Below, one piece after another: positions 28,701-38,102 of a DNA stretch of 64,000 bases (the first letter of the stretch is position 1; the number at the start of each line of letters is the position of its first letter). A program made the position numbers and the translations under genes. Source of the stretch: Rugamonas rubra (GTDB lineage: Bacteria > Pseudomonadota > Gammaproteobacteria > Burkholderiales > Burkholderiaceae_D). Location: contig NZ_FOTW01000007.1 of assembly GCF_900114705.1 (NCBI RefSeq), positions 1 to 64,000 on the forward strand, written 5' to 3'. The notes below the pieces were generated by a model that saw only the letters and a program-made list of their open reading frames with translations, was not told where the DNA came from and made no database searches.

Positions 28701-29353
28701 ATGTCGGTGACGCACTTCATCGACACCCACAGGCCGGTGTAGCGGCTCATCGCCCAGGCGTGCAGGCCGTAGTCGATGTACTCCTGCACCGAGGCCGGGT
28801 AGAGCACCGGGATGCCGCAGGCGTTCAGGATATGGTCGGACTGGTGGGCGGTCGACGAGGACTTGGCGGCGTGGTCGTCGCCGGCCAGCACCAGCACGCC
28901 GCCGTGCTTGGCGGAACCGGCGTTGTTGGCGTGCTTGAAGACGTCGCCGCAGCGGTCGACGCCGGGGCCCTTGCCGTACCACATGGAGAAGACGCCGTCG
29001 TACTTGGCGTCCTTGAACAGGTTGGTTTGCTGGGTGCCCCAGACGGCGGTGGCGGCGAGGTCCTCGTTCATGCCGGGGTGGAACTTGACGTGGTGGGCGT
29101 CGAGGTGTTTCTTCGCCTTCACCGCCGTCATGTCGACGCTGGTGACGGGCGAGCCGCGGTAGCCGGTGATGTAGCCGGCCGTGTTCAGGCCGGCCTTCAG
29201 GTCGCGCTCGCGCTGCATCATCGGCAGGCGGATCAGGGCCTGGGTGCCGGTGATGAAGGCGCGGCCGCGCTGCAGCGTCCACTTGTCGTCGAGGGAAATG
29301 CCGTCCGCGTGCGGACCCGGCTCCAGGTGCGAGCCCTTGATTGGTGCGTTCAT
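25781..29353 (-). CDS. Indolepyruvate ferredoxin oxidoreductase, fused subunits
   Basis: The 1190-residue enzyme decarboxylates aryl-2-oxoacids such as indolepyruvate and phenylpyruvate to arylacetyl-CoA using thiamine diphosphate, CoA and ferredoxin. It carries the alpha-subunit TPP fold (residues 1 to about 700), a ferredoxin-like cysteine cluster (CEGCGDCSVQSNC, then CNKDFSCTTGFC) and the gamma/beta-type domain (GILITGIGGTGVVTVGQIL) in one chain, as in proteobacterial forms. The start at 29353 has GGAG nine bases upstream; the frame could open slightly earlier. It lies downstream of hpd on the same strand, consistent with aromatic amino acid breakdown. Confidence 0.92.
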   Translation of the reverse strand: MNAPIKGSHLEPGPHADGISLDDKWTLQRGRAFITGTQALIRLPMMQRERDLKAGLNTAGYITGYRGSPVTSVDMTAVKAKKHLDAHHVKFHPGMNEDLAATAVWGTQQTNLFKDAKYDGVFSMWYGKGPGVDRCGDVFKHANNAGSAKHGGVLVLAGDDHAAKSSSTAHQSDHILNACGIPVLYPASVQEYIDYGLHAWAMSRYTGLWVSMKCVTDIIESGAVVDFDPDRVQIVMPDDFELPEGGLNIRWPDTVLDMEVRMNSHKWYAALAYARANKLNKIIWDSPKAKIGIITAGKSYLDTRQALADLGIDEQAAADIGIRLYKIGMTWPLEADGVHAFAKGLDEILVVEEKRQILEYALKEELYNLKDGERPRVVGKFDDTGEWSNKHRSGHGDWLLPATYELNPAQIARAIASRISHYCAGHPVAQRVQERIAFLEAKELVLTSVPAKPNPQTDRTPYFCSGCPHNSSTKVPEGSRALAGIGCHYMVLWMDRETSTFTHMGAEGVTWVGQAPFTNEKHVFTNLGDGTYFHSGILAIRAAVAAKVNITYKILFNDAVAMTGGQEFDGPLDPGMISRQIAAEGVGPIIVVTDEPDKYPSDYKWAEGVTVRHRSELMDVQRELRDQPGVSAMIYDQTCASEKRRRRKRNEYPDPAKRAVINEAVCEGCGDCSVQSNCLSVEPLETELGRKRQINQSSCNKDFSCTTGFCPSFVTVEGGALKKPKKAAAGDAAMPVLPMPAIPLTTTPFGILITGIGGTGVVTVGQILAMAAHVEGKGAVVLDMSGLAQKGGPVMSHVRLADRQADLHSTRVGTGSADLVIGCDLIVTASRDALSRMGEGRTFAAINSTGSSTAAFVKNPDWQFPDASSRGEIIKACGDKQVDFVDAGQIATALMGDSIATNMFMLGYAFQRGHVPLSEASIIKAIELNNVSVGFNKSAFAWGRTAAHDLAAVVKLTTPAKVIEFKRIQTLDDVVARRVELLTAYQDAAYAGQYKALVDQVRAEEAKLGKGSRLAEAVARYFYKLMAYKDEYEVARLYTDGAFQQKIAGMFEGDIKLKFHLAPPLFAKHDSNGQLVKQEFGPWMMKAFGVLAKFKGLRGSALDVFGYTAERKMERALIVEYRQTVAALLPKLTADKLTQAVAIASIPEDIRGYGHVKERHLKAAKQKEATLIAAFNAPAPASAGSRSNVA

Positions 29354-29539
29354 TGCTGTTGTCTCCATTATTCTCATTGCGGTACGCGGCCGGGCCGGGT
29401 CGGTCCCACCGCGCGATCCGACACGCCTTGTGGGCGCGCCGGAGCGGAAAATGTGTTTTTTTACAGGGTATCACAAGGCCGCCGCGGCGTTCTGCGCGCT
29501 GCTGGCGGCTTCAAACCTCGGGGCCGAGGACTCCAACCA

Positions 29540-29565
29540 AGGGTCAGACCCTAGGGTCTGACCCT
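29540..29565. repeat. Family A palindrome (copy 2) between hpd and the oxidoreductase gene
   Basis: A perfect 26-base palindrome has half site AGGGTCAGACCCT. It is identical base for base to the copy at 37997-38022. It lies 30 bases after the hpd stop, in the 242-base gap before the oxidoreductase gene. Confidence 0.9.
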
Positions 29566-29595
29566 GGTTTGCGAGCCCGGCTCCCCCCGGCGCGC

Positions 29596-30729
<1,134 letters not shown>

Positions 30730-30757
30730 GGCTGTCTCCTTGGCTGTACCAGGTTTT

Positions 30758-30836
30758 ATTATGCGCACAGTATAGACCCGGCGCGCCGGCAGAAAATTGC
30801 AAACAATTCCCGCCGCACCCCGTTTTGCGCAATAAT
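30758..30836. promoter_or_regulatory. Divergent control region of hpd and the Lrp-type gene
   Basis: Two opposed near-copies, ATTATGCGCA (30758-30767) and TGCGCAATAAT (30826-30836), flank a third dyad AATTG-CAAA-CAATT (30795-30808). On the minus strand TATACT (30769-30774) is a good -10 for hpd. Paired sites 65-70 bases apart fit an Lrp-family octamer. Confidence 0.5.
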
Positions 30837-30867
30837 ATTGCCCTGATTTCGAATTTCTGAGGTGTTC

Positions 30868-31389
30868 ATGACCAAGATCGCGCTGGATAAAACGGACCGC
30901 AAGATTCTCGCCATCCTGCAGGCCGACGGCCGCCTGTCCAACCAGGACGTGGCCGAGCTGGTCAGCCTGTCGCCCTCGCCCTGCCTGCGCCGCATCAAGC
31001 GGCTCGAGGAGGCCGGCGTGATCCGCCAGTACGTCGCCCTGCTCGACCCGGACAAGATCGGCCTGGGCCTGCTGGCCTACGTCAACGTGCGGCTGGAGAA
31101 GCACAGCGAGGCGGCGGCGCACAGCAACGCCCGCGCGCTCGGCGCGGCGCCGGCGGTGGCCTCGCCGCGGGCCGACTTCGCCGTCTCGGTCGAACAGTGG
31201 CCCGAGGTGGTGGCCTGCTACGCCATGACGGGGGAGATGGACTACCTGCTGCGCGTGCACGTCGAGGACATGGACCACTTCTCGCGCTTCATGATGGCGA
31301 CGCTGCTGCGCCACCCGGCCGTGCTGGATGTCAAATCGAGCTTCGCCCTGCAGCGCATCAAGGACACCACGGCGCTGCCGCTGGTGTAG
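30868..31389 (+). CDS. Lrp/AsnC-family transcriptional regulator
   Basis: The 173-residue regulator has an N-terminal helix-turn-helix (LSNQDVAELVSLSPSPCLRR) and a C-terminal RAM ligand-binding domain (VVACYAMTGEMDYLLRVHVE). Compared with the usual 150-160 residues it has an insertion of about 20 Ala-rich residues between the first strand of the RAM domain and the effector region (HSNARALGAAPAVASPRA). The ATG at 30868 is preceded by GAGG. It is divergent from hpd with paired dyads between, so it most likely senses an aromatic amino acid and controls hpd and itself. Confidence 0.9.
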   Translation: MTKIALDKTDRKILAILQADGRLSNQDVAELVSLSPSPCLRRIKRLEEAGVIRQYVALLDPDKIGLGLLAYVNVRLEKHSEAAAHSNARALGAAPAVASPRADFAVSVEQWPEVVACYAMTGEMDYLLRVHVEDMDHFSRFMMATLLRHPAVLDVKSSFALQRIKDTTALPLV

Positions 31390-31392
31390 CCG

Positions 31393-31479
31393 CCGGGGTC
31401 AGTGCCGACATTCGGACACGAGCTCAGCATTAACGCCGGTCCGACAAGCAATTTGTCCGAATGTCGGCACTGACCCCGG
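31393..31479. repeat. Family B inverted-repeat element (copy 2)
   Basis: Perfect 26-base arms (31393-31418 and 31454-31479) and a 35-base spacer start 3 bases after the Lrp-type stop codon and end 12 bases before the stop of the convergent GNAT gene. The arms match those at 15729-15856. A bidirectional terminator function is plausible. Confidence 0.92.
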
Positions 31480-31491
31480 TTGTGCGCTTGC

Positions 31492-32166
31492 TCAGCGGGG
31501 CTTGCGGCCGGGCAGCCGGTCGAGCCACTTGACGGCGGCGCGGGTGTTGGCCTTGAGCGTGTAGTCGATGGTGGCGAACTGCTCCTCGACGGCCTCCTGC
31601 AACATGCTGCCCGGATTGGGCGGCGACAGCTTGAGGTAGGCGTCGGCCTCGCCGTAGTCGCGCTGGATCGCCATGCCGGCCTTGCGGGCGATGTGCATCA
31701 TCGTCTGGTTCGACGACAGGCAGTGCATGTATAGGGTGTCGACGTCGTTGTTGCGGCAGTGGATGGCGGCGCGCTCGAACAGCTTGCTGCCCACGCCCAT
31801 GCCGCGCACCGAGCGGCTGACCGAGACGCCGAACTCGGCCACGTTTTCCTTGTCGGTCACGGCGCTCTTGTCGGGGTCGGTCTTGGCGAACGCCAGGTGG
31901 CCGACGGCGACCAGCTGGAACACCCGGTTGTAGACGCCGAACACCATGTCGCGCTTGAGGTCGATGCGGTTGACGTAGTCGCTCACCAGCTCGTCGGGCA
32001 GCATCGAGCCGAAGCGCAACAGGCGGTCGGCCCGCTCGAGGCCGAGGAAGTGCTTGAGCATGCGGCGGCGGTCGCGCTCCTGCAGCTCCTTGATCAGCAC
32101 GGTGGGACGCGGGTTGCGCTTGAACCAGCGCGGCAAGGGGTTTTGAAATAGGTCGATCGAGTTCAC
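31492..32166 (-). CDS. GNAT-family acetyltransferase
   Basis: The 224-residue protein has the acetyl-CoA-binding motif RGMGVGSKLFERA (R-x-x-G-x-G/A) near residue 122 and flanking strands AEFGVSVS and DTLYMHCLSSN typical of GNAT enzymes. The N-terminal half (LKHFLGLERADRLLRFG) resembles GNATs fused to CoA-ligase-type proteins but stands alone here. The substrate is unknown; proteins or small amines are possible. The start is GTG at 32166 with AGGAG seven bases upstream. Confidence 0.85.
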   Translation of the reverse strand: MNSIDLFQNPLPRWFKRNPRPTVLIKELQERDRRRMLKHFLGLERADRLLRFGSMLPDELVSDYVNRIDLKRDMVFGVYNRVFQLVAVGHLAFAKTDPDKSAVTDKENVAEFGVSVSRSVRGMGVGSKLFERAAIHCRNNDVDTLYMHCLSSNQTMMHIARKAGMAIQRDYGEADAYLKLSPPNPGSMLQEAVEEQFATIDYTLKANTRAAVKWLDRLPGRKPR

Positions 32167-32280
32167 TTGGCTACTCCTGGACGCGGCACGCCGGCGCCGC
32201 GCGGCCGGCCGGGCCGCCGATGGTGCGGCGCAACATCGGCCTATTGTATCCCAAGCGGCGCGCCGTTTCGTACGGTAGTT

Positions 32281-33555
32281 CTACTTAGTCGGGGCGCCGT
32301 CGGCGCCATCGTCGCTGTCGTCGGCGGCGCCGCCCAGCGCCTGGCGCACCGCCGCCACGCGGGCGCGGCGCACCTGCTCGGGGATGCGCTGCGGCTGCTC
32401 CAGGCAGCGCTGGGCGACGGCGCCGGCGTCGACGCCGCGCGCCGCCGCCAAGGCCGCCTCCAAATGGGCCAGTTGCGGAAAGGGCTGCTCGCGCAGGCTG
32501 CGGGTGGCGCCGGCGCGGCCGCGCGAGTCGCACTCGGTGGCCAGCAGCATCTCGCGGAAGCGGGCCGGCTTGCGGAAGGCGTCGCAGCGCTCCATCAGGC
32601 TGACCATGGTGGCCGGACGCAACACCAGCGCGCGGCCGACGTTGCCGTGCTCGCGCGCCGTCATCAGCGCCAGGTCGCGGCACTCGCCCGGCACCTTCAG
32701 CCGCTTGCAGACCCGCTCGACCAGCGGCACGCCGAGGCCCTCGTGGCCGTGGTGGGCCGGCCACTGGTCGGCCGGCGTGGCGCCCTTGCCCAGGTCGTGC
32801 GTCAGACAGGCGAAGCGGGCCGGCAGCGCCAGGCCGGCGGCGGCGGCGCAGTCGACCACCTGCAACACGTGGGCGCCGGTGTCGATCTCGGGATGATACA
32901 GCTCCGGCTGCGGCACGCCCCATAGTGTATCGAGTTCCGGCAGGATGCGCGCCAGCGCGCCGCAGTCGCGCAGCACCTCGAGCATGCGCGAGGGGCGCCG
33001 CTCCATCAGGCCGCGCGACAGCTCCTGCCAGACCCGCTCGGGCACCAGGGCGTCGACCTCGCCCTGCTCGACCATCTGGCGCATCAGCGCGTTGGTCTCC
33101 GGCGCCACCGTGAAGTCGGGGTAGCGGGCGGCGAAGCGGGCCACGCGCAGGATGCGCACCGGGTCCTCGGCGAAGGCGGCCGAGACATGGCGGAACACCC
33201 GTTGCTCGATGTCGCGTTGGCCGCCGAAGGGGTCGCAGAGCGTGCCGTCGTCGGCGCGGGCGATGGCGTTGATGGTCAGGTCGCGCCGCACCAGGTCCTC
33301 TTCCAGCGTCACCTCGGGCGAGGTGTGGAAGACGAAGCCGCGGTAGCCGGGCGCGGTCTTGCGCTCGGTGCGCGCCAGCGCGTACTCCTCCTGCGTCCTG
33401 GGGTGCAGGAAGACGGGGAAGTCCTTGCCGACCGGGCGGTAGCCCAGCCGCAGCATGTCCTCCGGGGTGGCGCCGACCACCACGTAGTCGTGGTCCTGGA
33501 AGGGCACGCCGAGCAGGGCGTCGCGCACCGCGCCGCCCACCACATAAATCCGCAT
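32281..33555 (-). CDS. cca: Multifunctional CCA tRNA nucleotidyltransferase
   Basis: The enzyme adds or repairs the 3' CCA of tRNAs; the long proteobacterial form also has phosphohydrolase activity. The 424-residue protein shows the nucleotidyltransferase motif [10 protein letters not shown] with the metal pair DHD, the RRDLTINA flexible loop, [15 protein letters not shown] (base-selecting region) and an HD domain with LTHDLGKG. The Asp-rich C-terminal tail is a local extension. ATG at 33555. The GST gene lies 8 bases upstream on the same strand, so cotranscription is likely. Confidence 0.95.
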   Translation of the reverse strand: MRIYVVGGAVRDALLGVPFQDHDYVVVGATPEDMLRLGYRPVGKDFPVFLHPRTQEEYALARTERKTAPGYRGFVFHTSPEVTLEEDLVRRDLTINAIARADDGTLCDPFGGQRDIEQRVFRHVSAAFAEDPVRILRVARFAARYPDFTVAPETNALMRQMVEQGEVDALVPERVWQELSRGLMERRPSRMLEVLRDCGALARILPELDTLWGVPQPELYHPEIDTGAHVLQVVDCAAAAGLALPARFACLTHDLGKGATPADQWPAHHGHEGLGVPLVERVCKRLKVPGECRDLALMTAREHGNVGRALVLRPATMVSLMERCDAFRKPARFREMLLATECDSRGRAGATRSLREQPFPQLAHLEAALAAARGVDAGAVAQRCLEQPQRIPEQVRRARVAAVRQALGGAADDSDDGADGAPTK

Positions 33556-33563
33556 CGCCACGC

Positions 33564-34280
33564 CTACTCCGGCATCTCGGCGTCGTGCTTGGGCGCCGTC
33601 TCGGTCTCGGCCATCGCCTCGTCGACCCAGCGCGCCACCGCCGGATGGGCCAGCACCCGTTCGCAGTAGGCGTTCAGCGCCGGCGCCAGCGACACGCCGT
33701 AGGTGCGGAAGCGCAGCACCACCGGGGCGAAGTAGGCGTCGGCGATGGAGAACTCGCCGAACAGGAACTGGTGGTGGCCGAAGCGCGACAGGCACTCCTC
33801 CCAGATCTCGCTGATGCGGCCGATGTCGGCCTGGGCGCCGTGGCTGCGGCCCTTGCCGGGGTGGCTGGCGCGGATGTTCATCGACATCGCGCCGCGCAGG
33901 TCGGCGAAGCCGGCGTGCATCTCGGCGCAGATGGAGCGCGCCATGGCGCGCGCCGCCACGTCCTGCGGCCACAGGTGCAGCTCCTGGAACTGCTCGGCCA
34001 GGTATTCGCAGATCGCCAGGCTGTCCCAGATGGTCATCTCGCCGGCCAGCAGCACCGGCACGCGGCCGCAGGCCGAGTAGTTGGCGATCAGGTTGGCGGT
34101 GTCGGGCTGGTCGAGCAGCACGCGCACCTCCTGGAAGGGGATGCCGAAGGCGGTCATCGCCACCCACGGCCGCATCGACCAGGACGAGTAGTTCTTGTTG
34201 CCGATGACCAGGGTCAGGCCGGGCTGGCGGGCGGCGGCCAGGGCGTTGGTCAGGGAGGGGTCGAGCTGGGTGGTCTGCAT
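33564..34280 (-). CDS. Glutathione S-transferase-like protein
   Basis: The 238-residue protein has a thioredoxin-like N-terminal domain ([18 protein letters not shown]; the Ser of SSW is the likely glutathione-activating residue), the cis-Pro loop GRVPVL followed by the glutathione-binding [12 protein letters not shown], and an all-helical C-terminal domain ([15 protein letters not shown]). It belongs to the family often annotated as YfcF/YibF-like GSTs. A specific substrate cannot be named. The cca gene follows on the same strand. Confidence 0.88.
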   Translation of the reverse strand: MQTTQLDPSLTNALAAARQPGLTLVIGNKNYSSWSMRPWVAMTAFGIPFQEVRVLLDQPDTANLIANYSACGRVPVLLAGEMTIWDSLAICEYLAEQFQELHLWPQDVAARAMARSICAEMHAGFADLRGAMSMNIRASHPGKGRSHGAQADIGRISEIWEECLSRFGHHQFLFGEFSIADAYFAPVVLRFRTYGVSLAPALNAYCERVLAHPAVARWVDEAMAETETAPKHDAEMPE

Positions 34281-34309
34281 ATGTCGTCCGTGGAGGGTGA
34301 GCGTGCTGG

Positions 34310-34346
34310 GGTCTGCGTTGGTCTGCTTGGTCTGCGTTGGTCCGCT
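34310..34346. repeat. Short tandem repeat upstream of the GST gene
   Basis: Three to four 9-10 base units of the type GGTCTGCGTT lie in the gap between the SDR gene stop and the GST start. It is non-coding. Confidence 0.75.
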
Positions 34347-34383
34347 GGGGCGGTGCCGTGGGCCGGGTCGGGGGCCGGGCCGG

Positions 34384-35349
34384 CTAGCGGCCGGCGCGGC
34401 GGCGGTAGCCGTCGAGCGGGTCGGCCACGGCGCCCAGGTAGTGCGGCGCCGCCACCTCCAGCGCGGTCGGGCCGATGCCCAGGTCGGCCAGGGTCAGCGC
34501 GCTGGTGGCCGGCGCAACCACGTTGTCGACCTTCATCGAGTCGAGGTTGTCGCGGCTCATCAGCGGCGTGCCGGGCAGGCATTCGAACAAGCGCGCCTGC
34601 AAGCGCGCCAGGCCGTCGGGCAGCTTGACGACGGGGCGCGGGTGGCCGCCGTAGCGGCCGGCCAGGCGCACCAGCTGGGCCAGGGTGTAGACCTGCGGCC
34701 CGCCCAGCTCGTAGATCCGGCCACGGCTGCGCGGCTGGCGCAGCGCGGCGACGAAGGCGCGCGCCACGTCGCCCACGTAGACCGGCTCGAAGCGCACGTC
34801 GGCGCCGGCCAGCGGCACCACGGGCAGCAGGCGCTGCATCTTGGCGAACAGGTTCAAGAAATTGTCGCCCGGGCCGAACACCACCGAGGGGCGGAAGATG
34901 GTGGCCGCCAGCGGCGGCCGCGCCTGCGCCGCCAGCTCGCCGTCCCACTTCGAGCGGGCGTACATCGACGGCCCGTCGGCGCCGGCGCCCAGCGCGCTCA
35001 TGTGCAGGTAGCGCGGCACGCCGGCCGCCACGGCGGCGGCGGCGATCCGCCGCGGCAGCTCGACGTGGGCGCGGGCGAAGTCCGGGCCGTAGGGCGTGCC
35101 GGGGCGCGAGTGCAGCAGGCCGACCAGGTTGACGACGGCGTCGGCGCCGCGCAGCAGCCCGGCCAGCACGGCGTCGTCGTGCACGTCGGCCTGGCGCACC
35201 TCGACGCGCGGCAGGAAGATCAGATGCTTGGCATCCTCGTAGCGCCGGCTCGGCACCAACACGCGCGCGCCGGCCCCGGCCAGCTGCGCCACCAGGTGGC
35301 TGCCGATGAAGCCGGAGCCGCCGATCACCACCACGTTCAAATCGTCCAT
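34384..35349 (-). CDS. NAD(P)-binding extended SDR, complex I NDUFA9-like
   Basis: The 321-residue protein has the Rossmann motif GGSGFIGSHL near residue 10, NLVGLL, and a YARSK catalytic-type tetrad residue set (MSALGAGADGPSMYARSKWDGE). IFRPSVVFGPGDNFLNLFAK is a signature of the group related to the complex I NDUFA9 subunit and plastid isomerase-like proteins. In bacteria the role is unclear; quinone or NADH-related chemistry is inferred only. It precedes the GST gene on the same strand, 103 bases apart. Confidence 0.85.
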   Translation of the reverse strand: MDDLNVVVIGGSGFIGSHLVAQLAGAGARVLVPSRRYEDAKHLIFLPRVEVRQADVHDDAVLAGLLRGADAVVNLVGLLHSRPGTPYGPDFARAHVELPRRIAAAAVAAGVPRYLHMSALGAGADGPSMYARSKWDGELAAQARPPLAATIFRPSVVFGPGDNFLNLFAKMQRLLPVVPLAGADVRFEPVYVGDVARAFVAALRQPRSRGRIYELGGPQVYTLAQLVRLAGRYGGHPRPVVKLPDGLARLQARLFECLPGTPLMSRDNLDSMKVDNVVAPATSALTLADLGIGPTALEVAAPHYLGAVADPLDGYRRRAGR

Positions 35350-35386
35350 GCCGTCCTCCTGTGCGCCGAAACCCGGGGCGCCGCCG

Positions 35387-37363
35387 TCAGCGGGTGCCGA
35401 AACTGCTCTCCTGTTGCTCCTGCTCGCTGTAGCCCTTCGGCGCCACCGTGCCCAGGCGCGCCTTGAGCGACTGCGGCCGGCCCTCGAACAGGGCGGCGTA
35501 GTAGGTCGCGTTCGACATCACGTTCTTCACGTAGGTGCGCGTCTCCAGATAGGGGATGGCCTCGACGAAGACGGCGCCCTCCATCGGCTTGGTCAGGGTG
35601 GCGCGCCACGAGCGCAGCCGGCCGGGGCCGGCGTTGTAGGCGGCCGTGGCCAGCGTCTGCGAGCCGTCCATGTTGCCCAGCACCATGTTCATGTAGTTGG
35701 CGCCGAGCAGGATGTTGGTGCGCGCGTCGCTCAGCATCTCCTGCACGAAGTCGGTCAGGCCGATCTTCTTGGCCACCCAGCGGCCGGTCGAGGGCATCAC
35801 CTGCATCAGGCCGGAGGCGCCCACCGAGGACTGGGCGTCCATGATGAAGCGCGATTCCTGGCGGATCAGGCCGTACACCCAGGCCTTGTCCAGGCCCAGC
35901 GTCTGGGTGGTCGGGTGCATGATGTCGAGGTGCGGCGAGGGGAAGCGCTGGCTGTAGTCGACCTGGATGCGGGTGCGCTCCGAGGTGTTGACCATGCGGT
36001 CGAGGATGTTGTGCTGGCGGGCGAACTCGGCGGCGGCCAGGTGCTCGCGCTCGTTCAACTTGCGCAGCGCCCAGTTCCACTCGCGCGTGCCCTCGAAGCG
36101 CAGGCGCATGGCGAAGAACTTCAGGGCCCGTTGGAAGCCGGGGTCGGCGGCGATCGGCGCGATCTCGGCCGGGCCGATCGGCGCGCCCGGCAGCGGAATG
36201 GTGCTGAGCCGGCCCAGCTCCTCGGCGGCCAGCTGGCCGTAGAAGTTGGACTGCTCGGCGATGCCGCGGAACAGCTGGGCCGCCTCGGCCGTCGGCGCCG
36301 TGCTGCCGGCCTCGGCCATCAGGGCGCGGCCCATCCAGTAGACCCAGGCCGGCTCGGCGCGCAGGCCGGCCGGCATCGCCTGGATGCAGCTCTTGACCAG
36401 CTTCCAGTCGCCGTCGCGCAGGGCGATGCGGGTCTTCCACTGCTGCGCGTCCTGCGACAGCGGCGCGCCGTTGGCGCGGCGCCAGTACTCGCCCGTCTCG
36501 GCGGCCAGGGTGTAGGACGACCACAGCGCGATGTTGCCCCAGCCGACCGCCTGCTCCTGCGCCGTCAGGTGGGGCGCCGCCTTGTTGAGCGCCAGCACGG
36601 CCAGCTTGACGCTGGTGCGCGCCATGCGGCCGACGGCCACCAGGTAGATCTCGTGCTCGAGGTGGCCGGCGCCCGGCCCCTTGGCCAGGGCGATGGCCGG
36701 CAGGTCGATGGCCTGGGCGATCTTCTTGTCGGAGCCGTCGAGCAGCACGGCGGCGCGGCGGCCCTGGCCGGTGGCGTTGAACTCGCCGGCCAGGCGCAGC
36801 TGGGCCAGCACGTCGTTGCGGTCGAACTGGCCGCCCTGGAACAGGGTGGCGATCAGGCCGCCGCAGGCCTCGCCGTAGACGTTGGGGGCGACCAGCAGGG
36901 CGCGCGCCTCGCCGGCCACGCGCTGGCCCTTGAGCGCGCGCGACTGCAGCGCGTAGCACTTGACCTGGGTGTCGTCGTTGATGACGTAGAGCGGCAGCTG
37001 CTCGTCGAAGTTGGCCCAGTCGCGCTTGCGGCCCAGCTCGAGCAGCCAGTCGTTGCGCAGGCGGTCGGCGATGGCGCTGCCCTCGTAGCGGCGCAGATAA
37101 TCGCGGATCTCCTCGCTCGAGGCGCTACGGAAATGCGATTTGAGTCGATAATAGTCGACGTAGGAAGGAATCGAGTAGTTGGCCAGGCGGGCGGCGTAGA
37201 ACTCGGCCTTGGCGGCGTCGTCCTGGCGCACCGCGTCGCGCAGCAGCAGGAAGGCGTCGTCCTCTTTGCGGCTATCGCTTCCACTGTCGTCGGCGCGGGC
37301 CGGCGATGTTACGGCGCACGCGGCCAGGATGGCGGCGCCGGCAAACCATTTCGAAGCGGACAT
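35387..37363 (-). CDS. Soluble lytic murein transglycosylase (Slt70-like)
   Basis: The 658-residue periplasmic enzyme cleaves the MurNAc-GlcNAc bond of peptidoglycan. A signal peptide (WFAGAAILAACAVTSPARA) is followed by a long alpha-solenoid U-shaped domain (about 30-480) and an SLT catalytic domain with IRQESRF (catalytic Glu), GASGLMQVMPSTG and ATAAYNAGPGRL. I begin at the ATG at 37363 with GTGAGAG upstream; an ATG at 37402 would run into the cyclo-ligase start. It diverges from the 5-formyl-THF cyclo-ligase gene, 31 bases apart. Confidence 0.92.
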   Translation of the reverse strand: MSASKWFAGAAILAACAVTSPARADDSGSDSRKEDDAFLLLRDAVRQDDAAKAEFYAARLANYSIPSYVDYYRLKSHFRSASSEEIRDYLRRYEGSAIADRLRNDWLLELGRKRDWANFDEQLPLYVINDDTQVKCYALQSRALKGQRVAGEARALLVAPNVYGEACGGLIATLFQGGQFDRNDVLAQLRLAGEFNATGQGRRAAVLLDGSDKKIAQAIDLPAIALAKGPGAGHLEHEIYLVAVGRMARTSVKLAVLALNKAAPHLTAQEQAVGWGNIALWSSYTLAAETGEYWRRANGAPLSQDAQQWKTRIALRDGDWKLVKSCIQAMPAGLRAEPAWVYWMGRALMAEAGSTAPTAEAAQLFRGIAEQSNFYGQLAAEELGRLSTIPLPGAPIGPAEIAPIAADPGFQRALKFFAMRLRFEGTREWNWALRKLNEREHLAAAEFARQHNILDRMVNTSERTRIQVDYSQRFPSPHLDIMHPTTQTLGLDKAWVYGLIRQESRFIMDAQSSVGASGLMQVMPSTGRWVAKKIGLTDFVQEMLSDARTNILLGANYMNMVLGNMDGSQTLATAAYNAGPGRLRSWRATLTKPMEGAVFVEAIPYLETRTYVKNVMSNATYYAALFEGRPQSLKARLGTVAPKGYSEQEQQESSFGTR

Positions 37364-37394
37364 CAATGTGCGACTCTCACAAAATCTTAATTCA

Positions 37395-38018
37395 ATGGAC
37401 ATGAACAGCGACCCTAGAATACCACGCGCCGCAGAGCCACCACCAGCCCCGCCGCTCAATGAAAAGGCCGATTTGCGCCGGCGCCTGCTGGCGGCGCGGC
37501 GCGGCCTGGACGGCGCCACCCGGGCGCGCTGGGACGGCGCCATCGGCGCCCACGTGGTCGACTGGTGGCGCGGCAGCGGCGCGGGCGCGCTGGGCGTCTA
37601 CTGGCCGCTGCGCGACGAGCCGGACCTGGCGGCCGCCTACGCCGAGCTGGCGCGGCTGGGCGCGCGCCTGCTGCTGCCGGTGGTGCTGCGAAGGGACGCG
37701 GCGCTGGAGTTCGCCGAGTGGGACATCGGCGAGGCGATGGTGAAGGACAAGATGGGGGTGGCGGTGCCGGCCGAGCTGCGCCTGGCGCCCTATCCGCCGG
37801 CGCTGCTGGTGCCCTGCCTGGGCTTCAACGCCGGCCGCTACCGGCTCGGCTACGGCGGCGGCTTCTACGACCGCACCTTGGCGCGCCAGCCGCGCCCGCG
37901 CACGCTGGGCGTGGCCTACGCCTGCCTGGCGGCCGAGTTCGCCAGCGACGGCCACGACGTCGCGCTCGACGGCATCGTCACCGAGCGCGGATCAATAGGG
38001 TCAGACCCTAGGGTCTGA
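37395..38018 (+). CDS. 5-Formyltetrahydrofolate cyclo-ligase
   Basis: The enzyme turns 5-formyl-THF to 5,10-methenyl-THF using ATP. The 207-residue protein has GVYWPLRDEPD, the family signature LVPCLGFNAGRYRLGYGGGF (ATP and folate site) and a Pro-rich N-terminus. ATG at 37395, without a clear ribosome site. Its last six residues (GSDPRV) and stop codon come from the Family A palindrome at 37997-38022, so the natural end has been replaced or extended by the repeat. It converges on metF, another folate one-carbon gene. Confidence 0.92.
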   Translation: MDMNSDPRIPRAAEPPPAPPLNEKADLRRRLLAARRGLDGATRARWDGAIGAHVVDWWRGSGAGALGVYWPLRDEPDLAAAYAELARLGARLLLPVVLRRDAALEFAEWDIGEAMVKDKMGVAVPAELRLAPYPPALLVPCLGFNAGRYRLGYGGGFYDRTLARQPRPRTLGVAYACLAAEFASDGHDVALDGIVTERGSIGSDPRV

Positions 38019-38022
38019 CCCT
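37997..38022. repeat. Family A palindrome (copy 3), forms the end of the cyclo-ligase gene
   Basis: The 26-base perfect palindrome is identical to 29540-29565. It contains the TGA stop (38016-38018) of the cyclo-ligase and the six codons before it. Confidence 0.93.
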
Positions 38023-38102
38023 GCGCACGCGGCGCCTGCGTTCAGACCCTGACGCCAAGGCGGGGAGTCTGCCCCTGCGCACGCGGCGCCGGCGCTCAGA
38101 CC
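38019..38102. repeat. 30-bp direct repeat overlapping the metF stop
   Basis: Copies at 38019-38048 and 38073-38102 differ at two positions (core CTGCGCACGCGGCGCC). The second copy contains the metF stop codon and its last codons, so the first looks like a duplicated piece of the metF end. It abuts the Family A palindrome. Confidence 0.8.

Noticed and set aside
37209..37394. A longer 5-formyl-THF cyclo-ligase starting upstream of 37395
   Set aside because: It would overlap the start of the divergent transglycosylase gene and adds no conserved residues.
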